DNA from: Halomonas cupida
Lineage (GTDB): Bacteria; Pseudomonadota; Gammaproteobacteria; Pseudomonadales; Halomonadaceae
DNA length: 64,000 nucleotides
Direction of reading: 5' to 3'
NCBI RefSeq assembly: GCF_900142755.1
Contig: NZ_FRCA01000001.1
Location: forward strand, 693,281-757,280
Made by a program: the position numbers and the translations under genes. A model generated the notes under the pieces. That model was not told the origin of the DNA and searched no databases. It saw only the letters and a list, made by a program, of their open reading frames with translations. Below, in pieces: positions 44,201-54,074 of the stretch. Position 1 is the first letter of the stretch. Every line of letters starts with the position of its first letter.

Positions 44201-44258
44201 CTACCGGGACAGGCCGGTGCTTGGCACCTGGCCTGCCCTTTCATTGCGGTGCGGGTGA

Positions 44259-44759
44259 TTAGTTGAGGTGTTGGCGGAGGTCGCCCCGTGCCTGGTCCGA
44301 GAAGGTCAGGAACTGCACTTGACGGTCGCCGTCCACACGATCGACGCGTACGGCTGTGGCCATGCCTTTATCAACCAGTAGCTGGTCGTAGATCTCGAGG
44401 GTCACCTTTTCTGCCGGTGTCTTGCCCGGCTCGAGCTGTCCATTGGCCAGACGGAAGGTTTCCAGCAGTGTGGCGCGAACTCGAGTGGAGCCGCCTTCGG
44501 AGAGCACTCGGCGCACGAACAGCCAGCCTTCGCAGGCGAGTGCAGCGTCGTCATGGCTGCGCAAATACAGGGTGCGATAGAAAGCGCCTTCCTCCGCTCC
44601 CTTCTCGGCCATGGAGCGGTAGGCTTCGGTCATGCGCGTTGCCGAGACGCGAGCCTCGTCAAGCTTGCGGCGGGCAGCGCGGTGCTCTGTGTCCAGTTGC
44701 GCCTGACGCTGAAAGGCACGCCAGCGACGATATTCGTTGATCATCTCTTGAGAAGCCAT
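44259..44759 (-). CDS. Hypothetical protein, 166 residues
   Basis: I do not recognise this protein. The N-terminal ~60 residues are charged and probably a coiled coil (EYRRWRAFQRQAQLDTEHRAARRKLDEARVS). The remainder is mixed alpha/beta with no Cys pairs or signal peptide. GAGGA lies 8 bases before ATG 44759. It lies between the MFS gene and rhlE on the same strand, 111 bp from rhlE. Confidence 0.75.
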   Translation of the reverse strand: MASQEMINEYRRWRAFQRQAQLDTEHRAARRKLDEARVSATRMTEAYRSMAEKGAEEGAFYRTLYLRSHDDAALACEGWLFVRRVLSEGGSTRVRATLLETFRLANGQLEPGKTPAEKVTLEIYDQLLVDKGMATAVRVDRVDGDRQVQFLTFSDQARGDLRQHLN

Positions 44760-44870
44760 GCTGCTGTCCTCATCGATATGGAGTAATGATTCCCGGCGGT
44801 GGCACTTCCCTGTGCCTCGTTCGATCCGGTATTTCGTTCTATCGGATCAAGTCATGCCTGTTGGCTCAGG

Positions 44871-46277
<1,407 letters not shown>

Positions 46278-46471
46278 GCAAGCTCCAGCTCGCACGCACT
46301 CGCTAGACGTCATGGAGTGACGTCGGTCCCGGGCAAGGCGTGAGGAAAGATCGATGACCGCTGCGGCTGGGGGACCCCCGAAAATCCGCAGCGTGCATGA
46401 TGACAGATTTGCGTGCTCGGCGCAGCACGGGAAAACGTCAGTAAAGGTGGAACCAGCTCCCGGCAGACAAT

Positions 46472-46550
46472 CGCACTTCCCACGTCCATGTGGGTCGGCT
46501 ACTCGTGTTCCCGACACGAACACGCACTTCCCACGTCCATGTGGGTCGGT
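46472..46550 (+). repeat. REP-like paired hairpins
   Basis: This is almost identical to 3562-3637: two CACTTCCCACGTCCATGTGG units separated by TCGTGTTCCCGACACGA. It lies in the 351-bp gap between rhlE and pqiC, which holds only this element and the hairpin at 46581-46639. Confidence 0.92.
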
Positions 46551-46580
46551 TATGTCTTGCCTCGGCAAACCGGTTCCGCC

Positions 46581-46639
46581 CAGTGCGGTGTGTCGATCAT
46601 GTGGTGTATCGATCGAGTGGTGTATCGATCACCGCACTG
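46581..46639. terminator. Hairpin with internal 16-bp repeats at the pqiC 3' end
   Basis: CAGTGCGGTG pairs with CACCGCACTG. Between them are three units of the GTGGTGTATCGATCGA type. The right arm lies inside the last codons of pqiC, so the structure spans its stop. Confidence 0.6.
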
Positions 46640-47249
46640 CGGTGCGGAAGCCGTCCGCGATATCGTCGGCCACCTGGTCCCAACTGCGCCCCAGTGCCCG
46701 AACCAGCGCGGGGTAGCCGTCGGCATCCAGAACGACAGCCGCCTGGAAGGGGGCGTGGCGCCGCACACTGCCATCACCATTGCGCAGTAACCACTGGCCC
46801 GAGGCAACCGCAGAGCCGTCGTTACGTCCCTGGAACTGATCCACGGTGAGTTCAAGGGTCAGGGCATCGCGACGGCTGTTACCCTGGCTGAGTAGCACCT
46901 GACTGTCAGGCAGACGACGAGCCAGGCGGTCGCGCATGCCGCGTTCGAGCTGCTGGCGGAGTGGTGCGGCCCACAGATTGGTGGTGGCCTCGTTGAGAGT
47001 GATGTCATCCAACTGAAGGATGATCCCTTCCTTGTCGAGGTGGCTAGCCAGCTGTGGCTGAGCAATCAGCAGGGTACTGTCGCCGGCAGCCGGAAGAGCT
47101 GCGTCGGCGCTCCCGGCATCGGCCGGCAGCACATAGCGAGTGGTTTCGACACCGCTGCTGGCACACCCTGCCAGCAACAGGACGGCGACCGCCAGGCCTG
47201 CCCGGAAGGCAGGCCTGATGACAGAGCGAGGTTTCCTTACAGGCCTCAT
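46629..47249 (-). CDS. pqiC: PqiC outer-membrane lipoprotein
   Basis: This is the third component of the PqiABC lipid-transport system. The 206-residue lipoprotein has the lipobox LLAGC (Cys29) and the ABC-type auxiliary fold typical of YmbA/PqiC, including the RYVLP start after the lipobox. It should dock PqiB to the outer membrane. Its ATG overlaps the pqiB stop by 4 bp. Confidence 0.9.
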   Translation of the reverse strand: MRPVRKPRSVIRPAFRAGLAVAVLLLAGCASSGVETTRYVLPADAGSADAALPAAGDSTLLIAQPQLASHLDKEGIILQLDDITLNEATTNLWAAPLRQQLERGMRDRLARRLPDSQVLLSQGNSRRDALTLELTVDQFQGRNDGSAVASGQWLLRNGDGSVRRHAPFQAAVVLDADGYPALVRALGRSWDQVADDIADGFRTAVR

Positions 47250-48937
47250 GGCGTGCTCCTTGCTTCAGGGGCGCGCGGAATCGGATCCGCGCCGTCAATG
47301 CTCTCGAACAGCAGCGAACGCGGATCATTGCTGATCTTCTGCGCCGCCGGCTGCAGGTCGCGAACCAGGGTCTCGACCTCATCCAGCGTCCGAGTCAGGT
47401 CCTGATAGGCGGCCGAGTTCGGGCCCAGGCCTTCCAGAGTATGGCGCAGCTCCTCCAGGGTCTGGTTGAGATTCTGCGGCAATCCACGGGTCTCGGGGTT
47501 GTCCAGCAGAGTGTTCATGCTTTCCACCAACTGGCGGGCCTGTTCCAGCATGCCCTCGGCGACCTGCAGGTTGCGATCAAGCCCTGTCAGGATGGGTTCA
47601 ACCTCAAGTTTGTTGAGCTTGTCCAGAAGTGCGGTGATCTGGTTCTGGATCTGTGCCAGCCCTGAGGATGCCGTCGGGAACACCGGACGGTCGGCGAAGA
47701 TCTCGGGGTTGTATTCGCCTTCCAGCTCAGAGTCAATCTTCAGGTCAACGAACAGTGCGCCGGTGAGCAGGCTGCCGCTCTTGAGGTTAGCGCGAAGTCC
47801 TTCGTCGAACAGCCGATCGAAGCGATCACGCCACTCCCGCAGATCGAGGGCATTGGCATCCAGACCAAGCCGCTGTGGCTCGATTCGGATCAACACCGGA
47901 ATGGCGAGTTTTTCTCTGGTGTCGGCCTGAGGCGTACCGAAATTCCAGGGCACTGCGGCCACGGTGCCCAGGCGTACCCCACGGAATTCCACAGGAGCGC
48001 CACGGCTGAGGCCGCGGACGGTGTCCTCGATCATCAGCACGTATTCGAGATAACGGTTGAAGGTCCCCTGGCGCGCGGACTCTTCGTCGGCATACAGCTC
48101 GAAGGTGGCATTCTCCTCGGCCTCGGCACCGGCAGGTATATCTTCCGGAACGCCGAAGGTCACGCCGCCACCGAGCAGGGCATTGATAGACTCGACCTTG
48201 ACGCGAAAACCTTCCGAGCCGAGCTGGATATCCACGCCGCTGGCGGTCCAGAAGCGGGTGTTCTCGGTGACCAGGCTGTCGTAGGGGCTTTCGATAAACA
48301 CCTTGTGGTGCATGGTCTGTGTATCGACATCGAAGTTGGCTTCCTCGACACGGCCAACATTGACTCCCTGGAAGGTCACCGTATCGCCGACTCCCAGAGA
48401 GTTGCCGATCTGGCTGATCAGGTTGAGACGCAGACCTTCGGCGCCCGGCGGGGCAACAGGGGGTTGGTCATTGACTGCAAAATCCCGCTCTTCGATTTCA
48501 CTCTGGCCCGGTTCCAGCTGGATATAGGCGCCGGAAAGCACCGTGCCCAGACCGCTGATACCTTCTCGATCGATGCGCGGCTTGACCACCCAGAAGTGGC
48601 TGTCTTCGACCAGCATCGGTGTGGCTTCGGGCTCCATGCGCGCACTGATCTCGACTTCGCTGAGATCATCGCTCAGGCGCACCTCATTGACCCGTCCTAC
48701 CTCGACGTTGCGCGTCTTGATCAGGGTCTTTCCGGCCTCGATGCCTTCGGCGCTGGGTAGGTGCAGGGTAATCTCGGGACCACGGCTGGAATAGTTGTCA
48801 TAGACCAGCCAGGCACCGATCACCAGTGCCACGAAGGGCACGATCCAGACCGGTGAAACCCGTTTCTGGGGCGAGGGCGAGGCTCGATGAGTATCTTCCT
48901 GAGACGGAGGCTGAGGAGATGATTCGCCTTCACTCAT
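47246..48937 (-). CDS. pqiB: PqiB, MCE-domain intermembrane lipid transport protein
   Basis: This 563-residue protein has one N-terminal transmembrane helix (about 28-48) and three MCE domains. The first is near residues 55-145, the second near 170-265 and the third near 295-400. A long helical C-terminal stretch (about 440-540) would build the tunnel needle. In E. coli PqiB forms a hexameric channel across the periplasm. It is coupled by 4-bp overlaps to pqiA and pqiC. Confidence 0.94.
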   Translation of the reverse strand: MSEGESSPQPPSQEDTHRASPSPQKRVSPVWIVPFVALVIGAWLVYDNYSSRGPEITLHLPSAEGIEAGKTLIKTRNVEVGRVNEVRLSDDLSEVEISARMEPEATPMLVEDSHFWVVKPRIDREGISGLGTVLSGAYIQLEPGQSEIEERDFAVNDQPPVAPPGAEGLRLNLISQIGNSLGVGDTVTFQGVNVGRVEEANFDVDTQTMHHKVFIESPYDSLVTENTRFWTASGVDIQLGSEGFRVKVESINALLGGGVTFGVPEDIPAGAEAEENATFELYADEESARQGTFNRYLEYVLMIEDTVRGLSRGAPVEFRGVRLGTVAAVPWNFGTPQADTREKLAIPVLIRIEPQRLGLDANALDLREWRDRFDRLFDEGLRANLKSGSLLTGALFVDLKIDSELEGEYNPEIFADRPVFPTASSGLAQIQNQITALLDKLNKLEVEPILTGLDRNLQVAEGMLEQARQLVESMNTLLDNPETRGLPQNLNQTLEELRHTLEGLGPNSAAYQDLTRTLDEVETLVRDLQPAAQKISNDPRSLLFESIDGADPIPRAPEARSTP

Positions 48938-50310
48938 GGTGTGCTTCCTTGTTCATCAACGGGGGCAACGGTGTCGTCGCGTTGCGGTGATCGGGACTCG
49001 CTGCCATCCCACAGGATGCGTGGGTCAAAACTCATGGCGGCCAACATGGTGACCACTACGACTCCGGCGAAGGGCAGGGCAGCGGCGCCTGGTGTTACTG
49101 ACATCAGGGCCCCGGCATGAATCAGGGCACTGAGAATGGCGACCACGAATACATCGACCATCGACCATCGTCCGATCAGCTCGGTGAGACGATATAGTCT
49201 GGTGCGGGTCAATGCGCGCATGTCTGCTGCCCGAGGCGCGACCAGGCACAACCAGACCAGTGCCAGTATCTTGCCGATCGGCACGATGACGCTGGCGACG
49301 AAGATGATGATGGCCACCGGCCAACTGCCGTGACTGGCCAGATAGATGACCCCACCAATGATGGTATTGGGGCTCTCGCTGCCCAGTGTTGTGGTGTACA
49401 TGATCGGATAGATGTTGGCGGGGATATACAACACGGCCGCCGTGGCAAGTAGTGCCCAGCAACGTTGAACACTGGCAGGCCGCCTGGTATGCAGTCGTTC
49501 GCCACAGCGTTCGCAGATTCCCTTGCCATTGGCATTGAGTCGACCGATGAGGCCGCACACCGAACAGCCGGTAAGATTCTGGGGAGCAGCGGTCTCGCCG
49601 GTACGGGTGCCTTCCGGTGCCAGAGGTTCGCCACTCAGGGAAAACCATAGCCAGTCGGTATCCAGTGACAGGGTAGTGGCGAGCAGCAGCAGGGCATAGG
49701 CAATGAAGGCCCAGAAGCCGATGCCGATGGTGATGTCGGCAAGTCCAGCGATCTTGATCAGACTGACCATGGTGCCGACGATGAAGACGTCGGCCATCAG
49801 CCAGGGCGCAATATGGGATAGCGAGCGGGCGATGCCGTGGCTCCAGGGCAGACGTCGGGGCAGCATCAGGCTGCATTGCAGCCAGACCACGGCCACCAGA
49901 TACAGCGCTGGCAACACGAACACCGCCAACATGACGACCAGTGCGACAACGGGCTGGCCATAGACCACCAGTTCGGTCGCCGACTGGGTGACTTCGATCT
50001 CGTTGCCGATGCCCCGGGTACTGAAGCTGATGAAAGGGAACAGCAGAGCGAGTAGCAATGCGATCAGAGCCCCCAGTGCCAGACTCATACTACGCTGGGC
50101 AGGGTAGGAGTGGCGTTTGACTAAAGGGTGGCCACAACGCACGCAATCTGCCTGCTCACGAGGTTTGAGCGGTGGCAGAGCCATGACCCAATCGCACTCA
50201 TGACAGGCACGCAGGCGCCTGCGGGTGGTGAGCTGAGTCTCCGGCGCAGGGTGATGCGTTATCTGGGGTTTTCTGAGCCGGTCAAGACGACCGCTGACCT
50301 TGCTGGGCAC
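48934..50310 (-). CDS. pqiA: PqiA, inner-membrane partner of PqiB
   Basis: This 458-residue protein has two PqiA domains with four helices each. Each is preceded by a CxxC zinc ribbon: CHECDW..CVRCGHPL at about 35-63 and CSVCGLI..CERCGERL at about 248-273. The start is GTG 50310 with GGAGGA upstream. The first ATG in frame would remove the first ribbon. The operon is pqiA-pqiB-pqiC. In relatives it responds to membrane and oxidative stress. Confidence 0.93.
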   Translation of the reverse strand: MPSKVSGRLDRLRKPQITHHPAPETQLTTRRRLRACHECDWVMALPPLKPREQADCVRCGHPLVKRHSYPAQRSMSLALGALIALLLALLFPFISFSTRGIGNEIEVTQSATELVVYGQPVVALVVMLAVFVLPALYLVAVVWLQCSLMLPRRLPWSHGIARSLSHIAPWLMADVFIVGTMVSLIKIAGLADITIGIGFWAFIAYALLLLATTLSLDTDWLWFSLSGEPLAPEGTRTGETAAPQNLTGCSVCGLIGRLNANGKGICERCGERLHTRRPASVQRCWALLATAAVLYIPANIYPIMYTTTLGSESPNTIIGGVIYLASHGSWPVAIIIFVASVIVPIGKILALVWLCLVAPRAADMRALTRTRLYRLTELIGRWSMVDVFVVAILSALIHAGALMSVTPGAAALPFAGVVVVTMLAAMSFDPRILWDGSESRSPQRDDTVAPVDEQGSTP

Positions 50311-50418
50311 TTTGGGAACGATCCTCCAAGGCTCTGATTCGACGAAGGGAAGTTTGGCACGTTGACGCAGGCGACACCATAGATAACCATGCAGCCAGTC
50401 TATCCTGGAGGAGCTTGT

Positions 50419-51420
50419 ATGTTGTATCCCGCGCTGGCGGTAATCGGCGGTCTCATTCTACTGGTATGGAGCGCTGAGCGCTTTGTTGGCGGTGCTGCTG
50501 CGACATCGGCACGGCTCGGCCTGTCTCCCTTGCTGATCGGTATGCTGGTGATCGGCTTCGGGACCTCGGCCCCCGAACTGACGGTGTCGGCGCTGGCGGC
50601 AGCCCAGGGAAACCCGGGTCTGGCGCTGGGTAATGCCTATGGCTCCAATATTGCCAATATCGGCTTGATCCTGGGGCTTGTTGCATTGGTCTCTCCGCTG
50701 GTGGTGCACACTTCCGTCATTCGTCGTGAACTTCCGGTGCTTGGAGTCGCCACTGTGGTATCCGCACTGATGATGCTCGGTGGTGTACTGGAGCGTTGGG
50801 AAGGGGGGCTGCTGTTACTGGGGTTGGCAGCGTTCATGGCGTTCAGCATCGTCAGTAGTATTCGTTCTCCGAAACCTGCGGAGGAGGATGCACTGGCAGG
50901 TGACACCCTGTCCGAGATCGATGCGCAGGGCATGACACTGAAGCAGGGCATTCTGTGGACGGTGGTTGGCCTGGTGCTATTGGTGGTGAGTTCGCGGATT
51001 CTGGTCTGGGGAGCCGTGGATATCGCTCAGGCGCTGGGGGTTTCGGACCTGATCATTGGTCTGACTGTGGTGGCGGTCGGAACATCGCTGCCGGAACTGG
51101 CATCATCGCTGAGTGCCCTGCGGCGCAATGAGCATGATCTGGTACTGGGCAATGTCGTGGGCTCCAACCTTTTCAATACGCTGGGGGTCGTCGGCCTGGC
51201 ATCCCTCATCTCGCCTATTGATGTAGGTCATGAAGTGTTATTCCGGGACTGGACCATGATGACGGCAATGACCGTGTTGATGGCGGTTTTCGCGCTGGGT
51301 TGGAAGGGACGCCAGGGGCGAATCAATCGGCTGGAAGGCGCGGCATTGCTGGCAATGTTCATTGGCTACACCACTTACATGGTGTCGCTGGTGGTCACTC
51401 AGGGAGCCTCTGCAACCTGA
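50419..51420 (+). CDS. Calcium/sodium antiporter (YrbG family)
   Basis: This 333-residue inner-membrane protein has two inverted Na_Ca_ex repeats. The first carries GFGTSAPELTVSALAA and GNAYGSNIANIGL, the second AVGTSLPELASSLSA and GNVVGSNLFNTLG, with the ion-binding acidic residues present in both. GGAGGAG precedes ATG 50419. It should exchange Ca2+ for Na+ or H+. Confidence 0.92.
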   Translation: MLYPALAVIGGLILLVWSAERFVGGAAATSARLGLSPLLIGMLVIGFGTSAPELTVSALAAAQGNPGLALGNAYGSNIANIGLILGLVALVSPLVVHTSVIRRELPVLGVATVVSALMMLGGVLERWEGGLLLLGLAAFMAFSIVSSIRSPKPAEEDALAGDTLSEIDAQGMTLKQGILWTVVGLVLLVVSSRILVWGAVDIAQALGVSDLIIGLTVVAVGTSLPELASSLSALRRNEHDLVLGNVVGSNLFNTLGVVGLASLISPIDVGHEVLFRDWTMMTAMTVLMAVFALGWKGRQGRINRLEGAALLAMFIGYTTYMVSLVVTQGASAT

Positions 51421-51431
51421 CTTTCAAGGGG

Positions 51432-51480
51432 TGCGACAGAACGCCCTGCGACAATTCTGCCATGCGACAGTGTTGCGAGA
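51432..51480 (+). promoter_or_regulatory. TGCGACA direct repeats upstream of cydA
   Basis: TGCGACA lies at 51432, 51447 and 51463, with TGCGAGA at 51474 (spacings 15, 16 and 11). The half site resembles the YGCGRCR element of RegA/PrrA/RoxR-type redox regulators. Such regulators control terminal oxidases in other bacteria. Confidence 0.35.
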
Positions 51481-51664
51481 GCCTTCTATCATGCTGAATG
51501 TGACCCGGAGCGGCATAGTCGTGTAACGCTTCGCCATGTCTCGCCAGGCAGGGCGGCGGCAGCGAAGCGATGTCGACCGGGCTCCAAAGTGCGGCGGACG
51601 CTGACCTGACAGGGTGTGGTCAGGCGGCTTCCGTCTGTTCTTCTCAGCAGCGAGGAGTCTCATC

Positions 51665-53071
51665 ATGGAACTGGATCCCGTGCTCCTGTCACGCATACAG
51701 TTCGCCTTTGTCGTATCCTTTCATGCCATCTTCCCGGTGTTCACCATCGGTCTGGCATCCTATGTCGCACTGCTTCATGGCCTGTTCTACAAGACCGGCA
51801 ATCCCGCCTGGGAGCGTCTGGCATCCTTCTGGATAAAGGTCTTTGCCGTGGTATTCGGCATGGGGGTGGTCTCGGGTATCGTCATGGCATTCCAGTTCGG
51901 TACCAACTGGAGCAACTTCAGTCAGGCAGCGTCCAACTTCATTGGTCCGATGCTCAGCTATGAGGTGGTGACCGCGTTCTTCCTGGAGGCTGGTTTTCTC
52001 GGCGTCTTGTTGTTCGGTCGTGGCAAGGTGCCGGAGGGCGTACACCTGTTCGCTGCCATCATGGTGGCAGTGGGAACCTTCATTTCGGCATTCTGGATTC
52101 TGTCCACCAATAGCTGGATGCAGACACCTGCTGGTGTCGAGCTCGTTGATGGACGTTTCCACGTCACGAGTTGGGCTGAGGCGATGTTCTCGGCATCCTT
52201 CCCGTATCGCTTTACGCATATGGCGCTGGCATCGTTCCTGACCGGTGGTTTTGTGGTGGCGGGGGTGAGTGCCTGGTACCTGCTGATCGGTCGCGATGTC
52301 GAAGCCAACCGCAAGGCGCTGTCCATGTGCATGTGGCTGTTGCTGGTGTTGGCGCCGTTGCAGGCCTTTGTCGGCGACGCCCACGGGCTGAACACCCTGG
52401 AGCATCAACCGACCAAGGTGGCGGCCATGGAGGCCAACTGGGAAACTCGCAGCAATGTGCCGCTATTGTTGTTCGCCTGGCCCGACAAGGAAGCCCAGGA
52501 GAATCGCTTCGAGATCGGTGTCCCGAGTCTTGCCAGTCTGATCCTGACCCATGATACCGATGGCGTGGTGCCGGGCCTCAAGGAAGTCGCCCCCGAGGAA
52601 CAACCCCCAGTGTGGCTGGTGTTCTGGTCCTTCCGTGCCATGGTCGGCATGGGAGTACTGATGATTCTGGTGGCTCTGGTGGGCCTGTGGTATCGCCGTG
52701 GCGGTCGACTCTACACCAATCGCTGCTTCCTGCAGGTGTTGCGCTTGATGTCGGTCACGCCCTTCATTGCGGTACTGGGTGGCTGGTTCGTCACCGAGGC
52801 CGGGCGTGCTCCCTGGCTGGTCTACGGCATCATGAACCAGGCTGAGGCCGTGACACCGTCGCTGTCTGGCTGGATGGTGCTGGCCACACTGATCGGCTAC
52901 TTCGCGGTCTACGTTGTGGTGTTCCTGACCGGTGGCTATTACCTGACCCGCGTGGTGCGCGAAGGCATGCTGGCTGAGGCTCCGCATGATGAGGTCGAGC
53001 GTCCGACGCGCCCGCTCTCTGCTGCGCATACCAGCCTCGAGGCCGATGGCGGCCGCACCTTCAGGAGTTGA
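51665..53071 (+). CDS. cydA: Cytochrome bd-type quinol oxidase subunit I (CydA/CioA)
   Basis: This heme-bearing subunit oxidises ubiquinol and reduces O2. The 468-residue length with a short Q-loop points to the cyanide-insensitive CioA subtype. The N-terminus LLSRIQFAFVVSFHAIFP carries the heme b595 His, and HQPTKVAAMEANWET carries the quinol-site Lys and Glu. The signature usually written GRQPW is GRAPW here (residues 380-384). AGGAG precedes ATG 51665. It is the first gene of cydABDC. Confidence 0.94.
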   Translation: MELDPVLLSRIQFAFVVSFHAIFPVFTIGLASYVALLHGLFYKTGNPAWERLASFWIKVFAVVFGMGVVSGIVMAFQFGTNWSNFSQAASNFIGPMLSYEVVTAFFLEAGFLGVLLFGRGKVPEGVHLFAAIMVAVGTFISAFWILSTNSWMQTPAGVELVDGRFHVTSWAEAMFSASFPYRFTHMALASFLTGGFVVAGVSAWYLLIGRDVEANRKALSMCMWLLLVLAPLQAFVGDAHGLNTLEHQPTKVAAMEANWETRSNVPLLLFAWPDKEAQENRFEIGVPSLASLILTHDTDGVVPGLKEVAPEEQPPVWLVFWSFRAMVGMGVLMILVALVGLWYRRGGRLYTNRCFLQVLRLMSVTPFIAVLGGWFVTEAGRAPWLVYGIMNQAEAVTPSLSGWMVLATLIGYFAVYVVVFLTGGYYLTRVVREGMLAEAPHDEVERPTRPLSAAHTSLEADGGRTFRS

Positions 53072-53075
53072 GACA

Positions 53076-54074
53076 ATGGAACTGATCAACCTCACGATGC
53101 TATGGGCGGTGATCATCGGCTTTGGCGTCATCATGTACGTCATCATGGACGGTTTCGATCTGGGAGTGGGGATCCTGTTTCCCTTCGCTCCGGACGAGGA
53201 ATCCCGTGATGTGATGATGAACTCTGTGGCACCGGTCTGGGATGGCAACGAGACCTGGCTGATCCTCGGTGGTGCCGGCCTGCTCGCTGCCTTCCCGTTG
53301 GTCTACACCATCATCCTGCCGGCGCTGTATCTCGGCGTGTTTCTGATGCTGGCTGGACTGATCTTCCGTGGCATTGCCTTCGAGTTTCGCTTCAAGGCGA
53401 ATCGTAATCGTCACTGGTGGAACCGTGCCTTCTATCTGGGCTCGATGCTGGCAACCTTCTGCCAGGGCGTTGTAGTGGGGGCCTACATCCAGGGCTTCCA
53501 TGTCGAGAACAACGTCTATGCGGGTGGGCCTTTTGATTGGCTGTCGCCGTTCACCGTGTTCACCGGCCTGGTCATGGTCGCCGGTTATGCACTGCTGGGC
53601 GCGACCTGGACCATCCTCAAGAGTGAAGGGCGTACGCAGGAGTGGGCCTATCGCATCACGCCGAAGCTGTTGATTGCGGTGCTGGTCGGTTTTGGTGTGA
53701 TCAGCCTGTGGACGCCGTTCATTGACGAATACGTCCGTGAGCGCTGGTTTGGCCACCTGACCCTGTTCTGGGTGCTGCCGGTGCTGGCACTGTTGTGTGC
53801 CTGGCAGATCTGGCGTGCCGTCGCCAATCGCAGTGAAGGTCAGCCTTTCGTCGCGACCCTGGGGTTATTCATCTTCACCTACCTTGGGCTGATCGCCAGC
53901 AAGTGGCCCTATCTGGTTCCGCCGGACATCACCATCTGGGATGCGGCTTCCGCACCGGAATCTCAGCTCTTTCTGATGCTTGGCGTGCTGTTCGTCATTC
54001 CTGTGGTGCTGGGTTATACCGCCTGGTCCTACTGGGTGTTCCGCGGCAAGGTGCGTGGAGGCGGCTATCACTGA
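53076..54074 (+). CDS. cydB: Cytochrome bd-type quinol oxidase subunit II (CydB/CioB)
   Basis: This 332-residue membrane subunit has about eight to nine helices. Family motifs are YVIMDGFDLGVGILFPF and VWDGNETWLILGGAGLLAAFP. It follows cydA by 4 bp. No small CydX-type open frame is seen after it. The next gene overlaps its end. Confidence 0.94.
   Translation: MELINLTMLWAVIIGFGVIMYVIMDGFDLGVGILFPFAPDEESRDVMMNSVAPVWDGNETWLILGGAGLLAAFPLVYTIILPALYLGVFLMLAGLIFRGIAFEFRFKANRNRHWWNRAFYLGSMLATFCQGVVVGAYIQGFHVENNVYAGGPFDWLSPFTVFTGLVMVAGYALLGATWTILKSEGRTQEWAYRITPKLLIAVLVGFGVISLWTPFIDEYVRERWFGHLTLFWVLPVLALLCAWQIWRAVANRSEGQPFVATLGLFIFTYLGLIASKWPYLVPPDITIWDAASAPESQLFLMLGVLFVIPVVLGYTAWSYWVFRGKVRGGGYH

Noticed and set aside
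46278-46568. 97-codon N-terminal extension of rhlE
   Set aside because: It would translate the REP-like hairpins and is absent from RhlE proteins. ATG 46277 is the family start.
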